DNA of 64,000 nucleotides. It comes from Tigriopus japonicus. Its lineage: Eukaryota; Arthropoda; Copepoda; Harpacticoida; Harpacticidae. Location: contig CM021320.1 of NCBI GenBank assembly GCA_010645155.1, forward strand, positions 791,680-855,679, given 5' to 3'. Shown here one piece after another: positions 11,949 through 24,300 of this stretch. The position numbers were made by a program, and so were the translations under genes. Within the stretch, counting starts at the first letter, position 1, and each line of letters opens with the position of its first letter. The notes beneath the pieces were generated by a model. The model did not search any database, was not told the DNA's origin, and worked only from the letters and a program-made list of their open reading frames with translations.

Positions 11949-13224
11949 ATGACTGCTCGTGATTTTCCTTACGAATTTGAGCCTTTGTCCAAGGACGAGA
12001 TTGAATCGAAATCAAAAGTGTTCGGTGAGGGCTCTTTGGAATTGAATTTGATCAAAACAATTCCAGGTAAGAAACTGAACTCATAACAATAACATATACC
12101 ATATCCATTAAGACAGTGGACATCATCAAATAGGTCGAGTGTTTTTGCCCACTCTTTATCAAGAAGATGCCAAAAAGATCTACAACTTTGAACTTCGTCC
12201 GGATGACATTTGGATCGTGACCTACCCTAAATGTGGCACCACTTGGATGCAAGTAAGCCATCGACTAACCAGAAAGCTTGAAATAGAATAACTTAATCGG
12301 CATTATCTCAACTTACAGGAGACCGTTTGGCAGATCGTCAATTATGAACTTGAAACTGACGAGGACCTTTTCTCTCGAGTGCCTTTTCTCGAGGCTGGTC
12401 ACATTGTTAGATCTGGCCCGCCCCCTCCAACTAATAAAGAAGAGCCAATCATTCCCCCTGTAATGCCAGATTTCTTCTTGAATCCTATTAGTTACTTGGA
12501 GAAGAAGACCACTCGTCGGATTATCAAGACCCATGTTCCATTGGAACTTCTTCCACCAAACCTCCTTGACGTCTGCAAAGGTTGGTGATTGATTTGAGTG
12601 CATTTAATTACGTGTAGTATGTGATGTAAAACGCCTCTTTATTAGTGGTCTACGTATGCCGCAACCCCAAGGATTGTTGCGTATCTTATTTCCATCATTG
12701 CGAAACAGGAGGTCCAATGTATCTGCTGAACGGCAATTTTGGAGACTACGCTCAATTGTTCAAAGATGGAACCCTCATGTTTGGAGATTATTGGCACCAT
12801 CTAAAGGTACATTCAAGCAAGGGAAGATTGCTGCTTCTGGTTAATGATTGTTTAATAAAGATTTGATTTGATAATTTAGGGGGCCTGGAAGGTGAGGGAC
12901 AACAAAAACTTTAAGTTCATTTGGTATGAGGACTTGAAGAAAGATCATGCTAAGGGTCTTCGCGAGCTCTGTGAATTTTTGGATATCAAACGGACTGAAG
13001 CCGAGATCGAATCGTTAGTGAAGCACCTCTCCTTGGATGAAATGAGGAAGAGGGCAATGCAAAAGTCCAAAAATTCCGAGGAGAAGATGGAATTTTCCAA
13101 GTTCTTTCGCAAAGGTATTGTGGGCGATTGGAAGAACTATTTCACCGGAGAAAAGCTTCAAGAATGGGAGGATTGGATCCAAGAGAATATGAAAGGCACA
13201 GATATTCAAATGAAATTCGAATAA
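11949..13224 (+). CDS. Sulfotransferase (SULT family), tandem copy 2
   Basis: Second SULT gene, 334 aa, same strand as copy 1 and 916 bp downstream. Coding exons are 11949-12066, 12134-12252, 12319-12580, 12646-12806 and 12880-13224. The last two exons are exactly as long as those of copy 1 (161 and 345 nt) and the two proteins share 28 of 54 residues in the penultimate exon, so they arose by tandem duplication. Canonical motifs are intact: TYPKCGTTW (69-77), catalytic His151 in [19 protein letters not shown] (171-184), WYED (235-238) and RKGIVGDWK (297-305). It carries a 67-bp intron after codon 39 that copy 1 lacks. The Pro-rich insert before the catalytic His (about 112-129) is shared with copy 1. 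The stop codon lies 396 bp from the stop of the convergent Unc-4 gene. The motif set predicts an active enzyme; the substrate cannot be told from sequence. Confidence 0.94.
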
Positions 13225-13620
13225 GGGAAAAGCTGATGCAAATGTGAAGTTTGAATGTATTCCTTGAACATGTGCAAAGAAGTTGAAATTCAACAATAGC
13301 TATAACATATGGTATATCACAGAACAAATTGATATAGATTGGAATCTCCACTTGGAACCAAAAGGTTGAACCGAGCAAACACTGAAACACCAACCGAAGG
13401 GTCTAAGAGGGTGCAAAAGTAACGAGAAGGAAATCAAACTAAACACGAAAATTGATATGTCAAAATTGCTTCCCCACCAAAGGAATTGAAAAAGGTCAGA
13501 AAGGAAGGTTAAAGAATGATATGGTAAAAAGACAATCGTCTACACGTAGGAACTTGATAAAGCCGAACTAACGGCATACAGCTATGCGATAGAGCTACCT
13601 CAGGCGAGGTTCATCTTGAT

Positions 13621-16600
13621 CTACTCCTGACATTCCCCGTGTCCTCCTGAAGGTTGCTTCTCTAAAAACGAGGACAGCATTGGCGGGGGTGACGCTTGGA
13701 GGAAGTTGGGGAGGTTGGGTGACAAGAAATTTAGACCTAGAGGCGGCGAAAACGAGGAGGACGTTGTTGGGAGGAGCAGTTGTGGAAACGTGGGTGACGG
13801 CTTGAGCACCTGAGGTTTGATTGGCCTCTCTTCATGGTCTGACAATGGCTCCAATGAGGTCTCTTGTTTGATTACCGGCGACACCGGGGCCGAATTGGAG
13901 GTGTCCAACGACCCTTTGGGACCCTCGGGATGGTCTTTCCCAAGTGGTGGCCCAAGACTAGAGCTGGTGGAGTGGGTGGGAGAAGGCAAGCTCGGCATGG
14001 ATGTCACCGGCTCGATATGACTCCGAGGACTTGACAATGGACTTTGGTAGGAGCTGGAGTTGTCCTCGTCCATGTCCTCGTCAGGCTCGGACTTGAGGAG
14101 CCTCTGCCGTTCCTCTTGAACTCGGCAATTGAGAAGACTCTCGATGCTAAACGGAGTTATCTTGCGCTTGTTCAAAATGTGCCGATGCATCTCTTCGTAG
14201 TCAGTCTTGAGATTCGTGCCTCCATCCTCGATGCCCACCACATCGATCATCTCCTCGTCCAATTTCTGCGCGTCCAAATGAATGGATGTCTTTCCTCCGT
14301 TCTTTTGGTTGTCGTAATCTTTCTTAAGTGTGTCGAGGTCTACATTGATGCCTTTGGCAGCCAGTTTCTTTTGCTGCTTCTCCAATTGTTTCATAAGTTT
14401 TCTGTCTTTCCTCTGGTGTTCCCGCCTCTCCAATTCCTCTTCCGAGATTGGCTCTCCGGAACAAGTTTGTGGGTGGGCGTTGTGGGCTGGTCGACCCGGT
14501 CCTTTCTTTGTGTTCTCTTTCTTCCGGAACTTGGCCCGTCTGTTCTGAAACCATACCTGCAACGGAAGGAAAGCCACAAATCAATTAGGGCACACAATTG
14601 GCCAGAAATTGACACCAGTACCTGCGCACTAAATGACAGGCAAACAACGACCACTACCTTGGATTTTTTGAAGCCAGCAATAATTTATGTGGCAATTCAA
14701 ATGGCTTGGAGCCAACACTTGAATCGGAATGTGAAAAAATTGTAATCAATGCAGACCACGGAAGGGCATGACCAATTGATAAAGGGCAATATTGCTCCTC
14801 ATGCCATGAGTCCTCTCCATTCCAGTGGGAGCGACTCAATTCCAGAACCAATGGCTCGGACCAAAAGTGCATTTGTAGGAATCCTCCGAGCCATCCCAGA
14901 TGAATTCCTCCCATCCAATCCTCTTTTCTGAGCGTCTCTCTCCCTCTCTTCGGAGGAGTTAATGCAGATCGGTATGACTCCTATGTGCGTATTGTGGCCA
15001 ATTGCAGATTGCAAGTCAGTCTAGAGGTCTTGTGCTACCACCTCACCACCGATGGTTGTTGGCCCTTGGCTTGCGTGTAACTCGTTTTCCTTAAGTTTCG
15101 GATACGAAACTAATTACAGAGATCGGTAGCCCAAGCTTTTGTTGGAGGGGGGAGGAAAGGGATCGGGAGGTATACTGAATGTGAATGTACTACACCTCCA
15201 AAGTGAGGTTAGGTACTAGTTAGCTGGTTTGGCCATCCAAGTTGGTGGAGAGAAACAGAGACCTCTCTTTTCTCTCTTGTCTCCTATCAAAGAAGCACTT
15301 CAACAACAATGAGAAGCAAGTAAGGAGGGGAAGGGAGCAAAAAAAGGGCTCCATCAAAAAGCCCACCACCTTCATCTTGATTCTCAACACTATTCGCCCT
15401 AATAACTTGAATAACTTTGTCAATTTCCTCAAGCTTGTGCTAAAGTCATTTCAGCCCAAAAAAATCTTGAACTATCTCAATACAAGTGAGCTTTGATGTG
15501 TGTACCGACTAATTAGAAAAGGGTTGGTTGGTTGCCTGCTTACTTCAGACTGACTTGCCTTAATTGCACCCGCTGTTCTTGGGGGTAATTTCTGGGTCTT
15601 TTTGCGCAAGCATGTACACGCAAAGACGGTTTGTTTTAATTAGATGTAAATTAAATTGTCTTCCGCTAATCTCGAAACTTGTCGTTGACACTTGCATGTG
15701 GATTTGTTTGGAGAGAATGGAAGGACCAGTCAGCCAAACAAACTTTCTCAATCATCATGGCCAAGAAAGGCATTCCAAGAGCTTCATAAGCTTCGAAATA
15801 AAAAGAAACAATATGGGAATGTTGACTGTTGTTGAGAAGGTTCTTCTTTGTTCGAGTCCCTTTTCAGCACTTGTGCATGAAATCTTTCAATCAGAGCGTT
15901 GCCAAAGAAATCGATCAATATTTGACACATGATTAGGGAGCTCAAAACTTGGTTCAAAATAACAAATCCCCAGGATCATTTTGACTACTTTGCGTTCAAG
16001 TGCAAACAAGCAATAATACAATATAGTAGATCACTGATACCTAGAGATATGTAATTTAAAATTAGTCAATCATGTTTATGCCAATGCAAAAATGGTCGAT
16101 AATTTAGAGGCCAGTCTACAAGGTGCATGCACTGTTGAACCAAGTTCGACTGACTATGAAATTATAACAAATCACCCTGAAGTTGTGGCTGTAGTTTAGA
16201 GCAAACTTTACACCTTTTTTGCATCGGCCATTTACCTCGGTCGAAGCCACATTTTCCGCCAGAGGGCAGGAACATCGATCAAAACGCAAACCCCCTTCTT
16301 TTGTGGTACGATTTCAAAGAGGAACAAGGGGAAGAGAAAAAAGGTCGGTAGAGTCTTTAAAGGGTTCCAACTTACCGAGATTCTAGATTCTTTGAGGTCC
16401 AACTTAAGAGCCATGGCCTCTCGCATGAACACGTCGGGATAATGGCACGAGTGAAACACTCGTTCCAACTCCTCGAGTTGCCATTGTGAGAAATTCGTTC
16501 GCGATCTCCGCCGTTTAGCTTCATCGCTTTCCGAGTCTACAAAATAACAACCGACATTTAATTGACAATAACTCGGGGTCACATTTCAAAACATGGTTTC

Positions 16601-17001
16601 GCAATCTCACCATTGGGCGAGTGGGGCTCATCTCCATAGTTGTGTCGATGGGATCCTCCGGATCCCGGGGACGAATGGGGCAATTCAATTCGGGGTGGAC
16701 CCCCGTGACCGTGATTGACCCCAATGGACAAAGGTGAAGGACGAGGCGGAAATCCGCCCAAATTTGGGAACGGAATTCGCCCCGAGGGGAATTTGGCGGC
16801 GGCTGCGTGTAGAAATGGAAGTGGCAGAGGAAGTGGGAGACGTGGAATGGGACGACCGAGGCGTGCCAAGAGATCGGCTTGGGCGTGTCGGAACTGCATG
16901 AATTGATTGAACCCGTTCTCAAGCATGGTGGGTGTGGGTCGAAAAGGGGGGATGGGAGAGAGGTTTGAGGGAGGTCCGATCGAGGTGGGTGGGGAGGCCA
17001 T
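13621..17001 (-). CDS. unc-4: Unc-4 paired-like homeobox transcription factor, paralogue A
   Basis: DNA-binding nuclear factor of the Unc-4/UNCX family, typically a repressor specifying neuronal and other cell identities. Coding exons on the minus strand are 17001-16611, 16536-16376 and 14556-13621, giving 495 aa from the first in-frame ATG; introns are 74 bp and 1819 bp. The homeodomain is residues 139-198 with W48, F49, Q50, N51 and R53 in place, split by an intron between positions 46 and 47, a known site in paired-class genes. It is followed by [10 protein letters not shown] and PQTCSGEP, diagnostic of Unc-4, then a basic helical block (226-254), IDVVG at 288-292 and an eh1-like FSIESLL at 320-326, the type of motif by which UNC-4 recruits Groucho/UNC-37. 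A Pro/Ser-rich tail of about 170 residues follows and contains a sumoylation-type IKQE. Homeodomain position 56 is Phe, not Trp. The start is uncertain: the frame stays open upstream of 17001 without an ATG and a good acceptor ends at 17050, so a 5' exon is possible. Confidence 0.92.
14131..14151 (-). other. eh1-like Groucho-binding motif FSIESLL (paralogue A)
   Basis: Residues 320-326 of paralogue A fit the eh1 pattern F-x-I-x-x-(I/L)-L. UNC-4 of C. elegans works with the Groucho homologue UNC-37 through such a motif; function here is inferred from that precedent and from conservation in paralogue B. Confidence 0.65.
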
Positions 17002-17477
17002 CCCCCGCCCAATGGGTGAGCTCCGTCCACCCAGATTGGCTCGTCTGATCTGGGGAAAAGCGTCAATGATGGATGGTAGCAATGATGACAGTTTCACTGA
17101 GGCCTGAATTTTCCGCAATAATGGGAAGTGAGAGTCTTTTCAAATATTGTCTTTTGGCCGTCGAGATCACGGTAAAATTGTCATCAAACAATTGTGGTGA
17201 CGAAGAACAAGCAGAAGAGGGAGGATGGTGGGGCTGGTAGTGTTGATGATGATGTTGATATTGATTAATGACAGTGATACCAACGTACACTCCTCATTTC
17301 TCAGGTATTGTCTCGTCTTGGCAAGTAGATCCATTCATGGACGAAAGGACGGAACTGACGAAGACGAAAAAGACAAAGTCACTTTTTTTGCCCACGCCAA
17401 CTTTGATTGTTTCAGAACGGAATTCACGCTGAGTTTTTAATGTGAGGTTGTAAATCTGTCAAAAGCTGAGAACTCAC

Positions 17478-17738
17478 TGAATGAGCAGGGAAAGAAAATG
17501 AGCTTGAAGTTTCTCCAAACATGGGGCGGATCTCATCCATCGTACGGGAGACTCCGCCTTTTAGCGCCGACACCATCGTCACAAATATCTGCTCCAAGCG
17601 AATCCAACTCCGCTCTCCTTCCTTTTCGTGGTTCTCTCCGAGTGCGTGAGTGAATGGAGCGTCCGAGCACTCCAAGAATTGGCGCGGACTTTGCCATCGA
17701 TGGCGATGGTTCAAGCCTGGCGTCGTCGGTGCCGCCAT
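17478..17738 (-). other. Candidate upstream exon of Unc-4 paralogue A
   Basis: An 87-codon frame opening with a true ATG in good context (GCAATGG) ends at a strong donor (TCA|GTGAGT) in phase 0. The next good acceptor on the same strand (TTTCCCCAG, ending 17050) also enters the Unc-4 frame in phase 0, so the two would join without a break across a 427-bp intron. The encoded stretch resembles no known domain, and phase agreement occurs by chance one time in three. It may equally be 5' UTR or non-coding. Confidence 0.25.
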
Positions 17739-18344
17739 TGCTCACCGACCCTCGAGGACTCGTTCCCTCTCCCTTGACAAAATTGGTTCCTCTTTTCTGT
17801 GCTTGAACATGAAGAGCAGCTGATCAGTGGAACTTTTAGAGAGGCATGGACGAGGAGCCGGCACCGAGCATGTGAGGAAAGAAAGAGACCCGAGATTCAA
17901 GGAGAGTGAGTGGAGAATGAGGCTTGTTAGTAAATCAGATGGAGTGAGGTAGGCATGCATGGGCCATTAATTCTTGGGATGATTGGTTCCTAAGGAGCTT
18001 GAAAAGAGAAGTGGTGTGCTGGTATTCCACTGCAATCAGACCCAAAGAGCCTGTTAAGCCATCCACGGCTTGGATGGAGGGTGGGTTTGCCATTGAGTTG
18101 GCCAAGGCAAGATGGTTTTGGGATCCATCCATCCGCCTTATTCAAGTATGGGGACAGGTTAGGCTGCATGGTTGGTTGGTTGATCGGTCGGTCGGTTGCC
18201 CTGTCTATCGGACGGAAGGAGAAAATGAGCGACTCATCACCGGCCTATTTTCAAATCAACTCAGAATGGGTGTTTAAATGATAAACTGATTCCATCTGAA
18301 GTCAAAAGAGACAAGAAGGGCAAAGAGAGGGGAAACGAGAGATT

Positions 18345-18374
18345 GAACGAAAGAACGAACGAACGAGCGAACGA
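18345..18374. repeat. (GAAC)n microsatellite
   Basis: Imperfect tandem GAAC/GAAA/GAGC tetramers; simple repeat. Confidence 0.7.
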
Positions 18375-21300
18375 TCAACGGGAAAGAAAGTTCGAAGGGC
18401 ATAGTAGAATGGACTGTTTAAAAAAGTCATTGTCATGTTTAGCTTTCAATTGATTGGACCTCGAGAACTTGTTTCGTCATCTTATTGAAAGGCCTGATTT
18501 GGAGTTAACGGAATGCCATCGAAACGAGATCGGGCCAAATGCTGACGGATCATGGACCTCTGTGGGTCTTTGAAGTGCATGTTGACCCAAACTATTTTAG
18601 CAAAAATACCATCCATTTCTTTTTTCATGCCTTCTTCTAACGCCTCTGAAATACATCAGTATGTACCACGAAATTCCTTCCAGTCTCACTCTTCAAGATG
18701 TTCCAGAGGTCCTGAATCGTTTACGATACGTACACAAGCACGATGAGGTATCGGGACAAATGGATGATGAGATCCTATCATGAGTGAGCGGAAGTGATAT
18801 CTGATCCCTATTTGCTCATCTTGTAGACTCGTCCTTTTGCTAATGGTTCCATTCACCATTCACTCCGCCCAGCTAGCAATATGGGAGTGAGTGTCGTACT
18901 CCACCTTCTCCTCCTCCTCCTACTCAAAATCGAACGAGTCTTTCCGAGAGAAAATTGCCACCACAGACAAAATGGAGTCACGTTTCAACCACTGATTTAC
19001 GATCATCTGTTTTATCATTCATGAGTAAACTAGCAATAATGCGCACCGTTTGCTTTCTGTTTTAAAATGTGTATTTGGCTTCACTGGTTTTGGTAGGCAG
19101 TTTGGTTATCTAAGATTCTAAGATGCTTAATGTATGGTGGTTTTTATTTTTGCCTCGCCATCAAATTGGTATCTTCAAGGGACAAACAGATTCTTCCCAT
19201 TGTAAGATGAGAACCCTGGAGTCAAGGAAACACTTCTGAGAACCCAATTAGGAAGATAATTAGTCATTGCTCCTGATTAATTTATGATCTTGAACATGGC
19301 AGTAGTAGTCTAAGTGGGGGAAAAAGTTGCGAGACACATTTTCCTCATCGTCCCACAGATTTCTCGATCAATTGAAGATGCAAGAATGAAATCCTTGCCC
19401 ACTGGACAAAATTAACTAGTTCAGAAAATAATTTTTTGTCGTTTTTGGAAAAAATACGCCACAAAATTTAGAAGCACAATTTGAGAAGATGCTTTTTTCC
19501 GTGAAAAACTGGAACCTTGGCACAAGCTCAAATTAGAGTTGGGAAAGTACTTTTCCAAGGTTTGAATGAATGCCAGGGTAATAAATGGATCGACCCAACG
19601 CTCGGTGTGAAACTCATTTAATTACGAAACGTGTGCCAGATCTCATTACAATCCCATTTACAACGGCAAAGTCATGTCACGTCATAGATTCATTCAACAT
19701 TTAAATTTCCCGCCAAAACCCAATGATTCGTGAACTACGGTGTGTCAACAAAGTGGGGAGGAACAATATGGCCGACGATGGACGATTTCAAAATCAAATC
19801 CTCCAAATACATCAACAGTATTGAACGTTTGAAATCTGTCATTCAATCATTAAACCGTGAAATTAACTGATATCGATTTTGACCAGATTTATGTGGCGGC
19901 ATCCAATCAAGAGCAAAACGGCCCCACTCTCTCTCTCTCTGTTTCTAGCCTTCACGTCTGTTTGTCGGTTCTCTATGCATTATTACGTTTAACGGTACAT
20001 GACAAGCATCTGCTTCGGAATTGGAGAAATAAATAGTACAAATTTCACTCAAAATATCATCTCAACTTGGCCGGATGGAAGACAGAAGATCGGGAAAGGG
20101 CCGTTTTGACACCTTCAAATCAAACATTTGGTGTCAAATTAAATTCGATTTTGGACGCTCCTCGTGACGTACTTGGTCTTGGAGTTACCAAAGCATAAAA
20201 TGAATCTTGTCAAGAAGACTGAGACCATCATCCATGAGGACGATGATGATTGTGATTGTGACGGTGATGATGAGGCTGAAAGATGGAATTATAGAATTAT
20301 TATCCGCATGCAATCGTTATGGAAAAAACAAGAGAATTGAAGTTGGAGTCCCTCATCAAATTCGAATACAGCCGATGTGGTGGAATGCAAGAATAAATAT
20401 TTAATTTGTCACCCAGGCATTGAATCAGCCTGAAATCCCATGAATCATTTAATAGCACATTTCTCGTCACTCTCCTCGTCAACGAGGCCCTGAATGGAAA
20501 CCATGCCAGGAATGTGGTCGTTTCAAAACCAAAGCCCGCTAGGCATGGAAAAGCTCCGACATTATTATCACTTATGATAATTCATCATTCCTCGAGAAAA
20601 TTTGGGGCCCTCAAAACTCGAAGAGGGGACGAGAGAACAGATAACGCCAGATCTGCTTGGGAGAACGTTCATCTCATTTCGAATCAACATGCATTTTACA
20701 CTTGTGGCCAACCTGGCAATCACCCAAAACACCAATCCCTCTCTTTCTATCTAACAGGGGAAAAAGCCCACTTTCAAATCTGGTTTTCATCAAATAGAGA
20801 CCGGCTCGTTAAAGAGTATAACAGACCTAAATAGCAATCTCTAAAAGATTGTCTATTTCTACAAGTTAAAGGAATATCGGTCCTGCAACCGAATGCGCGA
20901 TAAAAACACACGAACCACAAATATATTGGGTGAGGGGATTCCATGTCAAGTAAAGAACTGAGCCCTGATGTCTTGATTAGAAGCTTGGAATATGAGCATC
21001 CCATCGACGCTCCCTGGGCCGAGATCCCCTCGCGACTTGGAATTGATATCGCATTCAATCATTAATTCAGCCCCCAACAACATCGTTTTTGCTCGAATCA
21101 CTCATCAGCTGTTATGAGAGGCCTGCCAGAACCCTAAAAGACCTCCAAACCAAAGGATGCAATTGGGCATTTGTCCTAGTCTTGTCGGTAGAGCAAAAAC
21201 GAAAAAATCTTCTCAATTTTTACTTTATTAAGAACTCACACACCTAATCGGGATAGTCCACTTTCTGCATTGATTCTAAAAAATTAGCTAAAACTGAGGG

Positions 21301-24300
21301 TCTTGTACAAAGACAGAATAGTAAACAATTCAGATGTCTACTAGACCGTGAAGCACTTGAATGTAAATGAGTGCCTTGGAAATGAAATGAATTCCATTTG
21401 GAATTGCATACCATTCATTGAAATGAGCCAGGCGTAAAACAAGTCCAGTGGTAGTGTTTATTTTCACAACAAAGCGATGGCTCGGCGATCTCCAAGCATG
21501 AAGACATCATGCTATCACCCCCGGTGAATCGGTGTTAGCTAGCAAGCAAGCATTTCTTGGATGTTCAGTGTTCATCCACCATTGGTTGATGCATTGGCGG
21601 TCAAGATTGATTATGACGACGTCCCATGGATTTGCCCAACACTTTTACAAGCCGTGAAGACAAATGGTGAGCAAGATCACCTTTGGGATTGGATGAGGCT
21701 TTAGAAAATGGATGATTAAATCTTTTAACACCAGAAAATTAACTTGCCTCAAAAGACTCCGAAGCGACCAAAAAGCATCATCCAAAAGTTCGACGCATTT
21801 TTGCGACCTTCTGACCAATTCGGTGGTTTTTTTTTCAGAATCGATCGACCTTGGACCATAAGATTTTTGCTCAAAGGCTTTCGATTGAACTCTGGTCAAA
21901 TGGTTGTGCCATTCGTATTCCCAGGGTTAACAGGATACCAACGATGAATGGTGGGAACACTCCGAGATGCTACTCTCTTTCTTGTCGAGTTACAAAAGCA
22001 AAATGGTTGCCAGACCCCCTGATGATTGAGTCAAAAGAAAAGCCGCCGAAGAGCAACCGAAGTCACTCAAAAATGGTAATTGCACAAAGCGTTGATGAAG
22101 TGGTGTCCGGCAAGCTCTAAACAAATCAATTTTTGAACAGCCATTACCAATCATTTTCATTCTCAATTGTCAGCGACCATAATACCCTCGAACATTTCGA
22201 GTTCTACTGAGATCCGGCCAGATCTCCAAGCTGAAAATCTGGCGACTCTTGGAAGTTTGGACTCGATTTTTTTTCAATCCCCGGGAGACGAAGGGCGAAA
22301 CCTATTGACTCAATAATCGGCTCTCGCCTCGCTTTAAATTGACTTCTCAAAGTGTCAAAGAATCCATTTTCAACAACACTAAACCACGAAGGGTTTCGGG
22401 ACCACGTCGCTTTAGGTTCCTTCACGCTCTCTCGCTTGGGACAAGACTTGACCATTGAACGGTCATAAATCTTGGGGTTAGAAAAGCGCCTCAAGTGATT
22501 TTTCGCCGAACCACGACCTAAAATGAAAGGGCAAGTGCACCACGACATACGTATTAGATCGATAGACCTATCTTCAAAGAGATTTCGTTGTTCGTGAGTC
22601 CGTGATGTATCCAATGGCCCACAAAAGTCACCCCATAAAAACATATGTAACATGGCATTGTGGGAGGAACATTGGAACACTATTAACAAGTCAATCTGCA
22701 TAATTTTTCGCGTCTCGTGTATAAATGGCAAATATGTTCGAGATGGTTTCGAGGCGAGCGAGGGAAATCCTCCCCAAATTAGTTCCTCTCCTGATGTTCA
22801 GGGGATGTCTTGGTGTAAAGCCCTCATGAATTTCTGATCTTCTTAATGATAATGTTATGGCATGGACAGATGTTGTCTAATTAGTCCGTGATCAAGTGGA
22901 ATAAAAGAGAGCAATTTGTTCAGCTTAACTGATATTACCACTGTCAAGGATCGACACCGCCAACCAGAACCACAAATCAAACCGCAGACACTCAAGAAGA
23001 AAAAAAGTTTCAGTTCTCGGTGCTCAAGCCGCATTCTCAATCTTGAAAGTGCATCATTCATTTTGGGAGTCCCTTGGCGCATTTTTTTGACATTTGCAAT
23101 ATTACCCCTCACAGAAAGTAGTCACGCTGAGAGGACAGCTAACGATATTTTGCGCCTTTTTAGGGTGACACGAGTCGTGATTGAAATTGGTAACCAATAC
23201 TCTCTTCTGCCTGATTTTATCCACTCGGTTCAAGTCTTGTTAGGGCTTGAATATTATGGTACTTAGTCCTAGTAGCCCAGTTCATCCATTCCCAGTGCAA
23301 TGAGGATAGAGAGGAAATTACATGTACAAGCCTTTCATTACCAGGGCGGAGCCAATCCTCAAAGCACGAAAGTATGTGCTTGTAAGCAATGACGAATAAG
23401 TGGAGACTCGCTTATTGTTCTTCCACTCGACGAGCTCTGCCACACGAGAGAAATGAAGGCAAAACGAGGCCAAAAGAAAATCTGTCAATATTAATGGGAA
23501 TTCCAGTTGCATGAGCCCTACCCTATGCCGGGATGTAACGATTGAGAAAGGATTATTAGGTATGTATCACCCTAATGGGGGTGCCATGACACGAGAGGGC
23601 ACGACGACCGGGCCTAATGTGGGAAATCGGGCCATTATGCATCACGAATGAACTCCGCCGAGTCATATCGGTCATGCATGACTAGTAAGTTGGCACGGCA
23701 AACCCGGCAATGTTATGAAATTGGCAACCAGTTCCAGGGGCGATGAGAGATTAAATTAGTTTCTTCCATATCAAGCGTGCCGGCCATTGAATTTGGATCC
23801 TTTGGACTGGAGATCCTATCACTGATCGTTTCGCCTTTTAGGGAGTCTGGTCAGAAGTACAATTTCATGCACAAATCGGGAGACCATCCGCACCTCATGA
23901 CCAATCTGATTGGACAAGAAACACCCACTCTTGACGTGGTTTTGAGTATTGGTTAGATTTTGGACTTTGCCCAGGTGCCTGTCAAGTTAACAAGGTCCCT
24001 GAGTAATTGTAACACAAGACTATATTTCTAACCCGATTTAACCCGTGTATCGACAAGCAATACATCATTACGGTGTCCATTTCTCAGATCTGTGTATTTC
24101 CATCTGCTGCAGAGGCGAGAAAAATAGAGCCTCCGTGGTTCAAACATTCAACTCGAAAAAATCAATGATGCCTCCCGATTGTCCGGTGGAAATCCTCCTC
24201 GAGGTGACTGATAATTACAGGTTGAACATAATGAAAAAGTCCATCTTTACGTACTGGAAAAATGAAGATGTGATGGAGGTAGTCGGTTAATAATCAGTGG

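Noticed and set aside
19101..19112. TTTGGTTATCTA, resembling miR-9
   Set aside because: The first bases of the seed differ and no partner arm (TAGATAACC type) forms a hairpin.
22204..22731. 175-codon open frame on the minus strand
   Set aside because: No ATG at its head, no domain, no splice partners, and one frame of this length is about what chance gives in 64 kb at this base composition.
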